A stretch of 40,837 nucleotides of DNA, taken from a virus. Shown one piece after another: positions 1-6,675 of the stretch (the stretch's first letter is position 1; each line of letters begins with the position of its first letter). The notes under the pieces were generated by a model that ran no database searches, was not told where the DNA came from, and saw nothing but the letters and a program-made list of their open reading frames with translations. Where the stretch lies: positions 1-40,837 of the IMG/VR virus record IMGVR_UViG_3300035198_000095; one strand, written 5' to 3'. The translations under genes were made by a program, and so were the position numbers.

Positions 1-127
1 CATCCAAGCGCATCCAAGCGCATCCAAGCGCATCCAAGCGCAAAAAAAAGCCCGCTTTCGGAGCACGCTCCTACTTGCGGGCTTAAACAATCTAAGGCAA
101 GGTTGCGTTTGCGAGCCAATGGGCTCG
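1..127. repeat. Terminal direct repeat (circular contig overlap)
   Basis: Bases 1-127 are identical to 40711-40837. An exact 127-base terminal identity is most simply the k-mer overlap left when a circular graph is linearised, giving a unit of 40,710 bp. A real terminal repeat of this length is possible but less likely. The segment holds four copies of a decamer repeat, a terminator and a short hairpin (112-127). Confidence 0.9.
42..84 (-). terminator. Rho-independent terminator
   Basis: On the minus strand an 8-bp stem (AAGCCCGC/GCGGGCTT, 48-55 with 77-84) encloses an inner GGAG/CTCC pairing and is followed by a run of U (42-49). It closes the leftward early transcript after the gene ending at 137. 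A smaller hairpin (CGAGCC/GGCTCG, 112-127) lies between that gene and the terminator. The same element is seen again at 40752-40794. Confidence 0.85.
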
Positions 128-136
128 TGCTAATGG

Positions 137-370
137 TTAGCGGTTATTAAACTCTATATTTGCTTTGATTAAACGGGTGTTTTCTTCTATTGCTTGTTTT
201 AATTCTACCCTTAACTTCTTAATCAAGCAATTTCTGCGGTGGAGTTGGTCTTTGCACTCGTTTAATTTGCTTCGTAGTTGATAATAAGCATCTAATTCTT
301 TTTTTATTTCTGTCAATAAAGGGTCATAAATTACTTGAGTGCATACTGGACAAAAATTTCCATTTGTCAT
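137..370 (-). CDS. Small CxxC and coiled-coil protein, unknown
   Basis: 77 residues. The N-terminus carries one CPVC pair (residues 7-10), half of a zinc-binding set, followed by a charged helix with heptad-like spacing (about residues 20-70). The start has an upstream AAAGGAAAG site. It is the last gene of the leftward early transcript: the terminator follows about 50 bases later. The leader is long and contains direct repeats. No family recognised. Confidence 0.65.
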   Translation of the reverse strand: MTNGNFCPVCTQVIYDPLLTEIKKELDAYYQLRSKLNECKDQLHRRNCLIKKLRVELKQAIEENTRLIKANIEFNNR

Positions 371-675
371 CTTTTCTTTCCTTTCTGCAACCTACCAGCC
401 GAGTGCCTCCCAGCGCTATATTACTATGCTACAGTACTACTGTGCTACGCTATTGTACTACTATGTTATGTTATGCTACTGTGCTACGCTACTGTATGCA
501 TCACTGATTAGCCGTTTTTTAATCCCCTCTCGTTATCTCGGGACGCTGTGCCTCAGATTGTCAAAGAGCAACCTCTAATAGTATTATACCATCTAACCTT
601 AACTTTAGTCTTATATATCTATAACTATAACCTTATAACGCTTATGGTTAATATAATTTATACACTTCATACTTA
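371..675. other. Non-coding region with iteron-like repeats and promoter
   Basis: About 305 bases without a convincing gene. Roughly 420-500 holds degenerate direct repeats of a TAGCGTAGCACAGTAG unit (minus strand; two near-perfect 16-bp copies plus partial ones). It is followed by a CCCG...GGGG hairpin (about 525-545), the extended -10 motif at 582-593 and a very AT-rich stretch (600-675). A plus-strand ORF across it is a low-complexity artefact. Repeats next to AT-rich DNA could be an origin or a regulatory leader. Confidence 0.5.
582..593 (-). promoter_or_regulatory. Extended -10 promoter motif GATGGTATAATA
   Basis: The minus strand reads TGGTATAAT with no good -35 box. The same 12-mer recurs before other early genes. 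Here it would start a transcript with a leader of about 200 nt for the gene at 137-370. Confidence 0.6.
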
Positions 676-966
676 CTAATATATCGCCAAACCATTATAA
701 TAGTTACTTTCCTTTTCCTTCTCATCTTCCAAAAGATATAAACTTACTCCTCTCGGGTCTCCCTGGTGATAGACAAACAAACCAAGCCGAGAGGCCAAAT
801 CTTGCGCTTTCCTCTTTAGGCTTTCTTCTCTCTTTTCTTGGCGTGGAGTAAGTCCATAATTGCAGGCGTTTTCATCTAACGTATGCAAGCTTCGGCTTAT
901 TCTTCTTAACTCTTCAATTATGCTAAGCGTTTGCCTTAATTCCTGTAAGTTCTCAATCTTTCTCAT
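676..966 (-). CDS. Conserved small phage protein, unknown function
   Basis: 96 residues from the ATG at 966, which sits 8 nt after GGAGG; an in-frame GTG nine bases upstream overlaps the ribosome site and is less likely. The protein is helical and charged, with a conserved-looking centre (GLTPRQEKREE) and a C-terminal HQGDPRG motif. I have the impression that related small proteins occur in other phages, but I know no function. It ends in TAG followed directly by TAA. Promoter motif at 989-1000. Confidence 0.7.
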   Translation of the reverse strand: MRKIENLQELRQTLSIIEELRRISRSLHTLDENACNYGLTPRQEKREESLKRKAQDLASRLGLFVYHQGDPRGVSLYLLEDEKEKESNYYNGLAIY

Positions 967-988
967 TTTTCTCACCTCCCTCCCATCG

Positions 989-1000
989 TATTATACCATC
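989..1000 (-). promoter_or_regulatory. Extended -10 promoter motif GATGGTATAATA
   Basis: It lies over the stop codon of the upstream gene (its last codons read AAG ATG GTA TAA) and 15-20 bases before the ribosome site of the gene at 676-966. The predicted start gives a short leader. Confidence 0.6.
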
Positions 1001-1248
1001 TTGTTATCAAACTTCCTTAAAGAGCTTTGCGCAATATTCAAATCGTAAGACCTAAAGTTTAACTCTGCAAACTGTAAATGTAGGTCAAGAATATTAATCA
1101 CATATTGCAGGGTAGCCTTAATGGCTAAAGATATAACATCTGTCTTATCAGCGTATTCTTTTAGCCTTGCCTCATAACAACCCTTCAAATCCTGCGCAAA
1201 CTTCTCAACAGCAACAAACTCTTGATAACTTAACTCTTCCTTTATCAT
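991..1248 (-). CDS. Small helical protein, unknown
   Basis: 85 residues with a clear GGAGGTGAGAAG ribosome site before the ATG. The sequence is predicted helical, with an amphipathic centre (about residues 40-70) and a single Cys. No motif is recognised. Its last codons form the promoter motif for the next gene, and its own promoter motif is at 1283-1294. Confidence 0.65.
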   Translation of the reverse strand: MIKEELSYQEFVAVEKFAQDLKGCYEARLKEYADKTDVISLAIKATLQYVINILDLHLQFAELNFRSYDLNIAQSSLRKFDNKMV

Positions 1249-1279
1249 CTTCTCACCTCCTCAAACTTATAACCTCCAC

Positions 1280-1924
1280 TTATATTATACCATCCAGCAC
1301 CGCTATGGCTTGCGGTTTAGCCTTCTTAACTTTTTCTTTTGCCTGGCTCTCGGCTAAATGCTCAAATACAATCTCTTTTTTAGTCAAAAAGAGCAAAAAA
1401 CCGAATTTATTCTCTATAAATCTGGGCTCTAAAATACCCAAATATTGCGTATCATAGCCTTTAGAGACTACAACCGCACATAAGCCGATACTATCTGACT
1501 TATACAGATATTCGGCAAGTTTTAAGAGTTCGGCTTCTTCTTCGCTCCAGACCTCAAAGGTGCGTTCAATAAGAAAGTTCTCCTTAAATTCGTGAGGCAT
1601 AATCTTCTTTATAGTAATATGCTCTGTGCGCTCAAATGGCTTAACGGGGATTTCTTTATTGTTAACTACTTGATAAGCAATGATTTCGCCTTCGGCGCTC
1701 TTCTCTAAATCATCGGCTTTTCTCCATTCCAAATGTTTAGGCTCACCGATAAACTTACGCAGGACAATATCGCCTTTTTGGTCTTTAAATACAACTGGCT
1801 CAACTATATCTTTTGAGGTCATCCGCTTATACTTTATCGGAACTTCCAAAGTAAAATCTTTTAAACTCACTTCTAAAGTTGCCTTATAACCACTTGGTTT
1901 TTTAAGAATATCTTTGACTTGCAT
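1280..1924 (-). CDS. Possible Ku-like DNA end-binding protein
   Basis: 214 residues; ATG follows AAGGAGG by 6 nt and overlaps the end of the upstream gene. The N-terminal half is beta-rich (EVPIKYKRM near residue 30). Around residue 98 a KPFERTEHITIKKIMP stretch resembles the KPERTRTIEI segment of bacterial Ku, followed by a Ku-like order: a helix of the ALL-type, then VSKGYDTQYLGILEPR and a short strand. Ku bridges double-strand ends and recruits an ATP-dependent ligase, and a ligase lies at 2448-3227. The similarity is judged by eye and is weak. A different beta-barrel DNA-binding protein is possible. Confidence 0.4.
   Translation of the reverse strand: MQVKDILKKPSGYKATLEVSLKDFTLEVPIKYKRMTSKDIVEPVVFKDQKGDIVLRKFIGEPKHLEWRKADDLEKSAEGEIIAYQVVNNKEIPVKPFERTEHITIKKIMPHEFKENFLIERTFEVWSEEEAELLKLAEYLYKSDSIGLCAVVVSKGYDTQYLGILEPRFIENKFGFLLFLTKKEIVFEHLAESQAKEKVKKAKPQAIAVLDGII
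1283..1294 (-). promoter_or_regulatory. Extended -10 promoter motif GATGGTATAATA
   Basis: Encodes the last codons (Asp-Gly-Ile-Ile) of the upstream gene and lies about 35 bases before the start at 1248. Same 12-mer as at 582, 989 and 2397. Confidence 0.6.
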
Positions 1925-2123
1925 TGCGCACCTCCTTCTCGTATCTTTCCCATTCCTCTAATACCTCTTGAGCTTTTCTGCTCAACTCTTCAAATTTAAG
2001 TTCGTTATTCAAGTGTTTAGCTATCTCGTTTTTAAGTCTAATATATTCTCTCTCTTCTTCCTCTGTTTCTAATCCTAAAACACCTTCGTGGATAAAAATG
2101 TCTAAATCCTTAAATGCTCCCAT
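1902..2123 (-). CDS. Small acidic helical protein
   Basis: 73 residues, strong AAAGGAGG site before the ATG, very acidic and helical (EEEE run near residue 22). It overlaps the next gene by 23 bases, so the two are probably translated together. No family recognised. Confidence 0.65.
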   Translation of the reverse strand: MGAFKDLDIFIHEGVLGLETEEEEREYIRLKNEIAKHLNNELKFEELSRKAQEVLEEWERYEKEVRNASQRYS

Positions 2124-2137
2124 CTTTAACCTCCTTT

Positions 2138-2377
2138 CTAATCTTCATCGTAAAGTAATCCACATTGTAAGCATACAGTTTCCCAACCATCTGGCGGATA
2201 ACCAAAAGTCTTTACTTTTCCGCCACACAATACGCAAGGAGAACCTTCTTTATAGTTTGAGATTGCCTCTTGGTGAATTATATCAAGTGTGCCTCCACCT
2301 CTTTCATTGTAATCCCAATAATGTCCGTCAAATTCGCCCCAGCTTACAAACTCTTGCCCACAAACTAAACATCTCAT
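2138..2377 (-). CDS. Zinc-ribbon protein with two CxxC pairs
   Basis: 79 residues from the ATG at 2377 (8 nt after GGAGG). It has CLVC at the N-terminus, CVLC in the middle and CLQC near the C-terminus, enough for one or two zinc sites. The first pair with a following His resembles a C2H2-type unit. Likely a small nucleic-acid or protein-binding factor. It ends in TAG. Confidence 0.7.
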   Translation of the reverse strand: MRCLVCGQEFVSWGEFDGHYWDYNERGGGTLDIIHQEAISNYKEGSPCVLCGGKVKTFGYPPDGWETVCLQCGLLYDED

Positions 2378-2382
2378 CTTTC

Positions 2383-2469
2383 TCACCTCCTATTCTTATT
2401 ATACCATCCAGCAAAATAAATTGAGAGAAAATAAACCAAAATAAGTATTAGAATAATAAATCCAAGCAT
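2383..2469 (-). CDS. 28-residue single-span membrane micro-protein
   Basis: A 28-codon frame starts at the ATG at 2469, four bases after a perfect GGAGG, inside the 3' end of the ligase gene. About 20 residues are hydrophobic (Leu, Ile, Phe, Tyr), followed by a basic tail (NKNRR): a typical single membrane span with positive end. The stop overlaps the ribosome site of the next gene. The promoter motif at 2397-2408 is embedded in its coding sequence. Confidence 0.55.
   Translation of the reverse strand: MLGFIILILILVYFLSIYFAGWYNKNRR
2397..2408 (-). promoter_or_regulatory. Extended -10 promoter motif GATGGTATAATA
   Basis: 20 bases upstream of the start at 2377; overlaps the end of the 28-residue membrane ORF. 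Same 12-mer as at 582, 989 and 1283. Confidence 0.6.
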
Positions 2470-3227
2470 AAGTCCTCCTTTCGTAAATCTTCCCGCACTC
2501 TTTTTATTCTTGGGTGTCTTAAATGCACGCCTTCATTTCTGATTATACCCAGATGTTCAACCTCTACGATTATTTCAGGCTTAAAATAATAATGCTCTTT
2601 ATCTTCTCTTGTAATTTCTAAAGTTTCCAATTGCTTAACTAAATCCTTAAAGCCGTTCAAAGTGCAATGACCTAAAATTTGTCCATCCAGACCTACCGCA
2701 ACCGAGAATTTATCTTTTCTTAAAGCCAAGATAAGCAAATCCAGGCTCTTGTCAGGCTTGTATTTAATCCAACTTTCAGGCGTTTTACACATTATTGGCT
2801 TTATTACTGCGCCCTCATAGCCTTCTTTAACATATTGTTTAGCGTAATACTCAACTTCTTTATAAGAATAAGCAGTCATACCATCTGAAACATTAGGCAA
2901 AAATCTCAAACTTTGAATTTGTTGAATATAAGGTAAGTCGCTTTCCCAGATACCAAAAATCATATATTTAAGATTAGGGGAATTATTCTTTAAGTGTGGT
3001 AAAGCTTCATAAAAGTTAGAACGCCCATCTTTATAATAGAGTTCGCCAATAAGTTTTATATCTTTAGGCAAGTGAGCACAGAAAGGTAAATATCTTTGAG
3101 TTCCATAACGGTTGGTAAGGCAAATGCCGTCCCAGATGTTGAGCTCTCCATCGTATTTTCTTTCAACTCTTGCAGGAAGCTTTACTCTTGATAGGTCTTC
3201 TGATAAATGCGGGAATTTGATTTCCAT
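2448..3227 (-). CDS. ATP-dependent DNA ligase
   Basis: 259 residues from the ATG at 3227 (AAGGAG, 6 nt); longer frames upstream lack a ribosome site. The nucleotidyltransferase motifs are visible in order: motif I ERKYDG with the lysine that is adenylated, a GELYY motif (III), EGAVIKP (IV) and SWIKYKP (V). The C-terminal OB part ends in a VHLRHPRIKRVRED segment. It seals nicks in duplex DNA using ATP. The size fits minimal phage and accessory bacterial ligases. Its neighbour at 1280-1924 may be a Ku-like partner. A promoter motif lies just upstream. Confidence 0.88.
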   Translation of the reverse strand: MEIKFPHLSEDLSRVKLPARVERKYDGELNIWDGICLTNRYGTQRYLPFCAHLPKDIKLIGELYYKDGRSNFYEALPHLKNNSPNLKYMIFGIWESDLPYIQQIQSLRFLPNVSDGMTAYSYKEVEYYAKQYVKEGYEGAVIKPIMCKTPESWIKYKPDKSLDLLILALRKDKFSVAVGLDGQILGHCTLNGFKDLVKQLETLEITREDKEHYYFKPEIIVEVEHLGIIRNEGVHLRHPRIKRVREDLRKEDLCLDLLF

Positions 3228-3259
3228 TTTAATCTCCTTTTCATCTTCATCTCCATTAC

Positions 3260-3270
3260 TATTATACCAT
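3260..3270 (-). promoter_or_regulatory. Extended -10 promoter motif (ATGGTATAATA)
   Basis: TGGTATAAT on the minus strand about 33 bases before the ligase start; 11 of 12 bases match the recurrent motif. It overlaps the stop codon of the upstream small membrane ORF. Confidence 0.6.
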
Positions 3271-3411
3271 TTATTTTGCCACAAGAAGCAAAATTCCAAG
3301 AAAAATGCGAATAAATCTACCTAACTGCCAGAGAAATCTGGGCTCAAAAGCAAAACAAATTGATAAAATACCATCTGCGATTATAATTAAACCTATAATT
3401 TTTACTATCAT
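3271..3411 (-). CDS. 46-residue membrane protein
   Basis: ATG at 3411 has a GAGGAG site about 8 nt upstream, overlapping the end of the previous gene. The product has two hydrophobic segments (about residues 3-20 and 28-45) separated by a short polar loop with Arg, so a small hairpin membrane protein is likely. No family recognised; a regulatory or holin-like role cannot be told apart. Confidence 0.55.
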   Translation of the reverse strand: MIVKIIGLIIIADGILSICFAFEPRFLWQLGRFIRIFLGILLLVAK

Positions 3412-3412
3412 C

Positions 3413-3742
3413 TTATATCTCCTCTATGAGTTTTTTGATTTTTTGAGCAATATATTCATCAATATATTTTTGCTCTGGGGATAATTCATTGTAAGGTTTC
3501 TGGGCATTTTTATTATAACTAATTGGATGTAATTCTTCAATCGCTTCTAAATACCATTGGTGTAACTGTTCGCCATTTGGCAACTTCTCCAGCAACTCCT
3601 TCTTCCACGCCTCTTTTCTGACGGAGATTTCGGCTTCAATCTCGGCTTCAATTATAGATTTTAATCCTTTTCGGTCTCCTTTAGTTTGAAAACAATTTCC
3701 TTCTGAAACAAACCAATTAAACAGCTCCTTTATCTTACTCAT
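3413..3742 (-). CDS. Conserved hypothetical phage protein
   Basis: 109 residues. The second half (LHQWYLEAIEELHPISYNKNAQKPYNEL, then a final helix) is rich in aromatic residues and looks like a conserved small domain, but I know no function for it. Start overlaps the previous stop (ATGA), with a GGTAGGTGAG site. Part of a run of closely packed early genes. Confidence 0.65.
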   Translation of the reverse strand: MSKIKELFNWFVSEGNCFQTKGDRKGLKSIIEAEIEAEISVRKEAWKKELLEKLPNGEQLHQWYLEAIEELHPISYNKNAQKPYNELSPEQKYIDEYIAQKIKKLIEEI

Positions 3743-3948
3743 CGCTCACCTACCTTTTCTTCTTCCTCTCCAATTTGGTCATCTTTTATTTCTTCTAAAG
3801 CAAGAACTTTATAAGAACCGAATAAGTTATCCACTATCGGTGCAAAGCCGATGTTTATATCATATATTTCTTTTATGTAAGGTTTATACATTTTCCCTTG
3901 AATACAGATTATCTCGGGGAGTATCAATCTAACTTTGGGTAATATCAT
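3739..3948 (-). CDS. Hypothetical protein
   Basis: 69 residues, beta-rich N-terminal half (PKVRLILPEIICIQGKMY) and acidic tail. Ribosome site GGCAGGTGAG. Overlaps the next gene by ATGA, so translational coupling is likely. No motif recognised. Confidence 0.6.
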   Translation of the reverse strand: MILPKVRLILPEIICIQGKMYKPYIKEIYDINIGFAPIVDNLFGSYKVLALEEIKDDQIGEEEEKVGER

Positions 3949-3951
3949 CTC

Positions 3952-4152
3952 TCACCTGCCTTTCTCTATAAATTTATCTGCTAATAATCCTTCCAATTCA
4001 GAAATAATAGCCCCGCCAATAATATAAAGTTCCCCTATTGTAAAAATATTTGGATTTGGCGGCGATGGTTTTTTATATCCTTCTAAATTTCCAGTTTTCG
4101 CTTCATCATACTCACGAATATGTTTCTCAACTATATCTTTTATTATGCTCAT
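3952..4152 (-). CDS. Hypothetical protein
   Basis: 66 residues: a helix, a Pro-rich linker (PSPPNPN) and a second helix. ATG overlaps the stop of the gene at 4149-4304. No family recognised. Confidence 0.6.
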   Translation of the reverse strand: MSIIKDIVEKHIREYDEAKTGNLEGYKKPSPPNPNIFTIGELYIIGGAIISELEGLLADKFIEKGR

Positions 4153-4304
4153 CGCTCACCTACCTTTATTTTAATTTTTTTAACCTTAATATCTTCTCCA
4201 TAATGACCTTTTAAATCTTCAATAATTGTTTTTGCAACATCTTGACTATAAGCATAAAACTCTATAATAGGAATATTTTCTTCTGTAAGAATTAAGTATT
4301 TCAT
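4149..4304 (-). CDS. 51-residue hypothetical protein
   Basis: ATG at 4304 follows GGAGGTGAGAG. The product has a beta-alpha-beta appearance: a short strand, a helix (about residues 22-34) and a Lys-rich strand (KVKKIKIKV). The stop overlaps the next ATG (ATGA). This fits the packing of the surrounding operon. No known family. Confidence 0.6.
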   Translation of the reverse strand: MKYLILTEENIPIIEFYAYSQDVAKTIIEDLKGHYGEDIKVKKIKIKVGER

Positions 4305-4338
4305 CTCTCACCTCCTATCTCTTTGACTATAGCTTGGA

Positions 4339-4677
4339 CTAATTACTCTTCATAGTTTTACATTTCCTGCATATATAAACTCGTGGAGATAAAGAAATCA
4401 AATCCATTATATCTCCGCAATCTTCGCATTTAATAGTTTTAGGAGAACAAGAAGCAATAAGTTTTCCACATCTACTACAACTTGCTTCTACATAATTTTT
4501 AATGTCATCTGCACTATTAAATAATTTATGCCCCTTTATCTTACAAATGAATTTTCCAAAAGTATCTTGAAGAACATATCGTCTTCCCCATTTATCCCCT
4601 AAAATTCCACTCCTAAAAAATGCTTTGCGACCATAAGGATGAAATAAATCAAAACCTTGCCTACTTGCACTACCCAT
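4339..4677 (-). CDS. Zinc-ribbon protein with DUF1660-like core
   Basis: 112 residues. A FICKIKGHKL segment followed by CSRCGK resembles the small prophage DUF1660 domain. The C-terminus adds two more pairs (CEDC and CRKC). Up to three Cys pairs could bind zinc. Function unknown; a nucleic-acid-binding accessory role is a guess. Ribosome site AAAGGAGGG lies at the end of the overlapping upstream ORF. Confidence 0.65.
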   Translation of the reverse strand: MGSASRQGFDLFHPYGRKAFFRSGILGDKWGRRYVLQDTFGKFICKIKGHKLFNSADDIKNYVEASCSRCGKLIASCSPKTIKCEDCGDIMDLISLSPRVYICRKCKTMKSN

Positions 4678-4831
4678 TTTTTATCCCTCCTTTAAGTTCT
4701 TTTGCTTCATTTTTATTAATAGGATTATTGGGAATTATTCTTATTTTATAAGGTTGTCCAGATTTCAAAATCATTCTTACTGCGTTAGGTTCTAATCCTA
4801 ATTCCTTACAAACTCTATTGAAGGTTAACAT
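4670..4831 (-). CDS. 53-residue protein, possible helix-turn-helix
   Basis: ATG at 4831 lies inside the end of the upstream gene (out of frame), which suggests coupled translation; its own ribosome site is weak. The N-terminal half (NRVCKELGLEPNAVRMILKSGQPY) has the spacing of a helix-turn-helix; the C-terminus is Lys/Asn-rich. It ends in TAG within the next gene. A small DNA-binding protein is plausible but unproven. Confidence 0.5.
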   Translation of the reverse strand: MLTFNRVCKELGLEPNAVRMILKSGQPYKIRIIPNNPINKNEAKELKGGIKNG

Positions 4832-5268
4832 TTATTTATCTCTTTGGCTATGGCTTGGGCTAAGCTACAACCAAAAGAAATATTATAAACTGGTTCTGCT
4901 ACCTTTGCATAACCAAAATAATTCTTTATCACCTTTTCTATTTTATTTACATCTATCTTCTCCGCCATCTTCTTGGTATAGTAAGCAAGCCATTCGTTGT
5001 AACATTGATTATAGCCATCTGTAAATCCATTGCTATATTGTATGCCATATTGTTCTTCTATTTCTTGTTTGTAACCAATCTTCTTTGGCATCTCGGCGTC
5101 TTGGTATCTTCTTTGGAATTCTTTTTCAATTTCTGCTTCGGCGTGGTCTATACCTATTATTTTTAATCCTAAATCTTCTATTCTAATCAATTCTCTCTCT
5201 AATAAAACAGGAGGATTATTGCAAGTAATTCTTAAATTCTCTTCTAATATCTCCCTTATCTTATTCAT
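4825..5268 (-). CDS. Hypothetical protein
   Basis: 147 residues, mainly helical, with an aromatic and Gln-rich middle (about residues 75-100). Ribosome site GGCAGGTGAG. No motif recognised. It sits in the same tightly packed early operon as its neighbours. Confidence 0.6.
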   Translation of the reverse strand: MNKIREILEENLRITCNNPPVLLERELIRIEDLGLKIIGIDHAEAEIEKEFQRRYQDAEMPKKIGYKQEIEEQYGIQYSNGFTDGYNQCYNEWLAYYTKKMAEKIDVNKIEKVIKNYFGYAKVAEPVYNISFGCSLAQAIAKEINKC

Positions 5269-5283
5269 CTCTCACCTGCCTTT

Positions 5284-5484
5284 CTATTCGATTGGTCTTT
5301 CCCAACACCACTCAATTGGGGGTTCAGGTTCTTTAATATATACACTTCCTACAACTTCTAAAATGATAAAAGGCACTTGTTCTTGTTTGCACAATCTTTC
5401 TGCTTCGATTTTTGCTTCCTCAAGAGTATCGTGAAATTTGGTAAATTTCTTATTTATATCATCTCTAACAACTGCATATCTCAT
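5284..5484 (-). CDS. Small conserved hypothetical protein
   Basis: 66 residues with a strand-helix-strand pattern: a short N-terminal strand, a helix (LEEAKIEAERLC), then FIILEVVGSVYI and an acidic Pro/Trp-rich tail. Similar short proteins of this shape are common in phages. Strong GGAGGGGAGAG site. Ends in TAG. Confidence 0.6.
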   Translation of the reverse strand: MRYAVVRDDINKKFTKFHDTLEEAKIEAERLCKQEQVPFIILEVVGSVYIKEPEPPIEWCWERPIE

Positions 5485-5494
5485 CTCTCCCCTC

Positions 5495-5803
5495 CTATCT
5501 CTTTGGCTTCCACCTTATATCCCTTATATTACTCTTTAAATTATCCTTTATTAGTTGATTATTTGTTAATTTAGCATATTCTTTTGCTGATTCAATAATT
5601 CTTATAAGCAAATGTTTAAGACAAATATTTTGGTAATAATCAGTAAGTTTATCTTTATCACATAAAATAATTATTTGTTCTCCATCTTTACGAGATAAAA
5701 CTTCCTCTAATCTATCACGAAGTTTTTGCTTTTGGTCTTCTGTAAGTGGAAACTTTATTTTTACCATCTCTTTTTCCTTTTTTTGGCTATTTACTTTCAT
5801 CAT
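5495..5803 (-). CDS. Hypothetical protein
   Basis: 102 residues if started at 5803 (AGGTG site); an inner ATG 36 bases later also has a purine-rich site. The centre is helical and charged (EDQKQKLRDRLEEVL). No family recognised. The 74 bases upstream hold no gene; a TTGACA there lacks a matching -10. Confidence 0.55.
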   Translation of the reverse strand: MMKVNSQKKEKEMVKIKFPLTEDQKQKLRDRLEEVLSRKDGEQIIILCDKDKLTDYYQNICLKHLLIRIIESAKEYAKLTNNQLIKDNLKSNIRDIRWKPKR

Positions 5804-5877
5804 TTTTCACCTGCCTTTTCTTTCCTCATTTGGATTTGTCAACATAATTATTTTCTTTACAGCCCCACAGGTAATTA

Positions 5878-6675
5878 TTATTCTTTCTTCTTTTTTTTCG
5901 CAAAATACTCATCAATTTGTGCCTGAGTATAACAACCTCTTTTATCTTCGCCTTCTCTAAAATATTCACAATATGAACAATTCCAGTCATTAAATAAGTC
6001 AAAATCTCTTTCAGGGACAATATTAGTTTCTACGCACATTTGTAATGCTCTCCAACGCTTTAATATCTTCACTAATATTATACCATCTTTTTCTATCTCT
6101 TGTTTTGTAATTTTAAAGCCTGACCTAAATCCTGTATTATCCCTTGAGCCGTAAGGTAGAATGCAAGTATCTAAGCCTAAAACTGCTAAATAAACCAAAA
6201 TCTGAGGGAAGTTCTCTATCTTGGGTTTATCTTTAAGTGAATAACTAAAGGCAGTTCCGTAACCCGATTTACATTCAATAATTTCTCCTTTTTTAGTTAA
6301 ACCATCAATCCTGCCTGCAATAGGCAATCCCATAAGTTCAGTATAAAAGGGTATATTTCTGCCTTTAAGCAGCCCTTGAGACTCATACGCATCTAAAAAG
6401 GCGCTCTCAAATGCATCTCCTAATCTTGCAGAGAGCCAACTTCTGTAAACAATCTTATTCGTAGGGATAACCCCTTTCCATTTATAATACTGTTTGCGCA
6501 GGCAACTATCCCAGCCACCAATAATCTTACCATCCACTTTGCAAGAAGCACTGGATGGATAAAATGCGGTAGGCTGAATAAAGCGGTCTTGGAGTTTATG
6601 GATATATTGCTCTACTGGAGACCAAATGCTTTCATCTTTCATTTTTAATAACAAACCTTTCGGGAACTTTGGCAT
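5878..6675 (-). CDS. Cas4/RecB-like PD-(D/E)XK nuclease with Fe-S cysteines
   Basis: 265 residues; ATG at 6675 has GGAG 5 nt upstream and overlaps the previous gene. The nuclease core is visible: GRIDGL (Asp), then EIIECKSG (Glu-x-Lys) near residue 137 and a QILVYLAVLG (QxxxY) helix. One Cys before the core (WDSCLRKQ) and three near the C-terminus (CSYC...C) match the four-Cys cluster of Cas4/AddB-type enzymes. These resect DNA ends and act in recombination. With the resolvase-like gene upstream it forms a DNA-processing pair. It contains an exact copy of the GATGGTATAATA motif (6076-6087), possibly an internal promoter. Confidence 0.8.
   Translation of the reverse strand: MPKFPKGLLLKMKDESIWSPVEQYIHKLQDRFIQPTAFYPSSASCKVDGKIIGGWDSCLRKQYYKWKGVIPTNKIVYRSWLSARLGDAFESAFLDAYESQGLLKGRNIPFYTELMGLPIAGRIDGLTKKGEIIECKSGYGTAFSYSLKDKPKIENFPQILVYLAVLGLDTCILPYGSRDNTGFRSGFKITKQEIEKDGIILVKILKRWRALQMCVETNIVPERDFDLFNDWNCSYCEYFREGEDKRGCYTQAQIDEYFAKKKKKE

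Noticed and set aside
339-578. Plus-strand ORF over the repeat region
   Set aside because: Low-complexity Tyr/Leu/Cys text produced by the direct repeats; no ribosome site; opposite to transcription.
5834-5840. TTGACA upstream of 5495-5803 as promoter
   Set aside because: The downstream sequence is purine-rich without any TATAAT-like box.
6076-6087. GATGGTATAATA inside the Cas4-like gene as a certain promoter
   Set aside because: It encodes normal residues (Asp-Gly-Ile-Ile) and the next start is 270 bases away; kept only as a possibility in that gene's entry.
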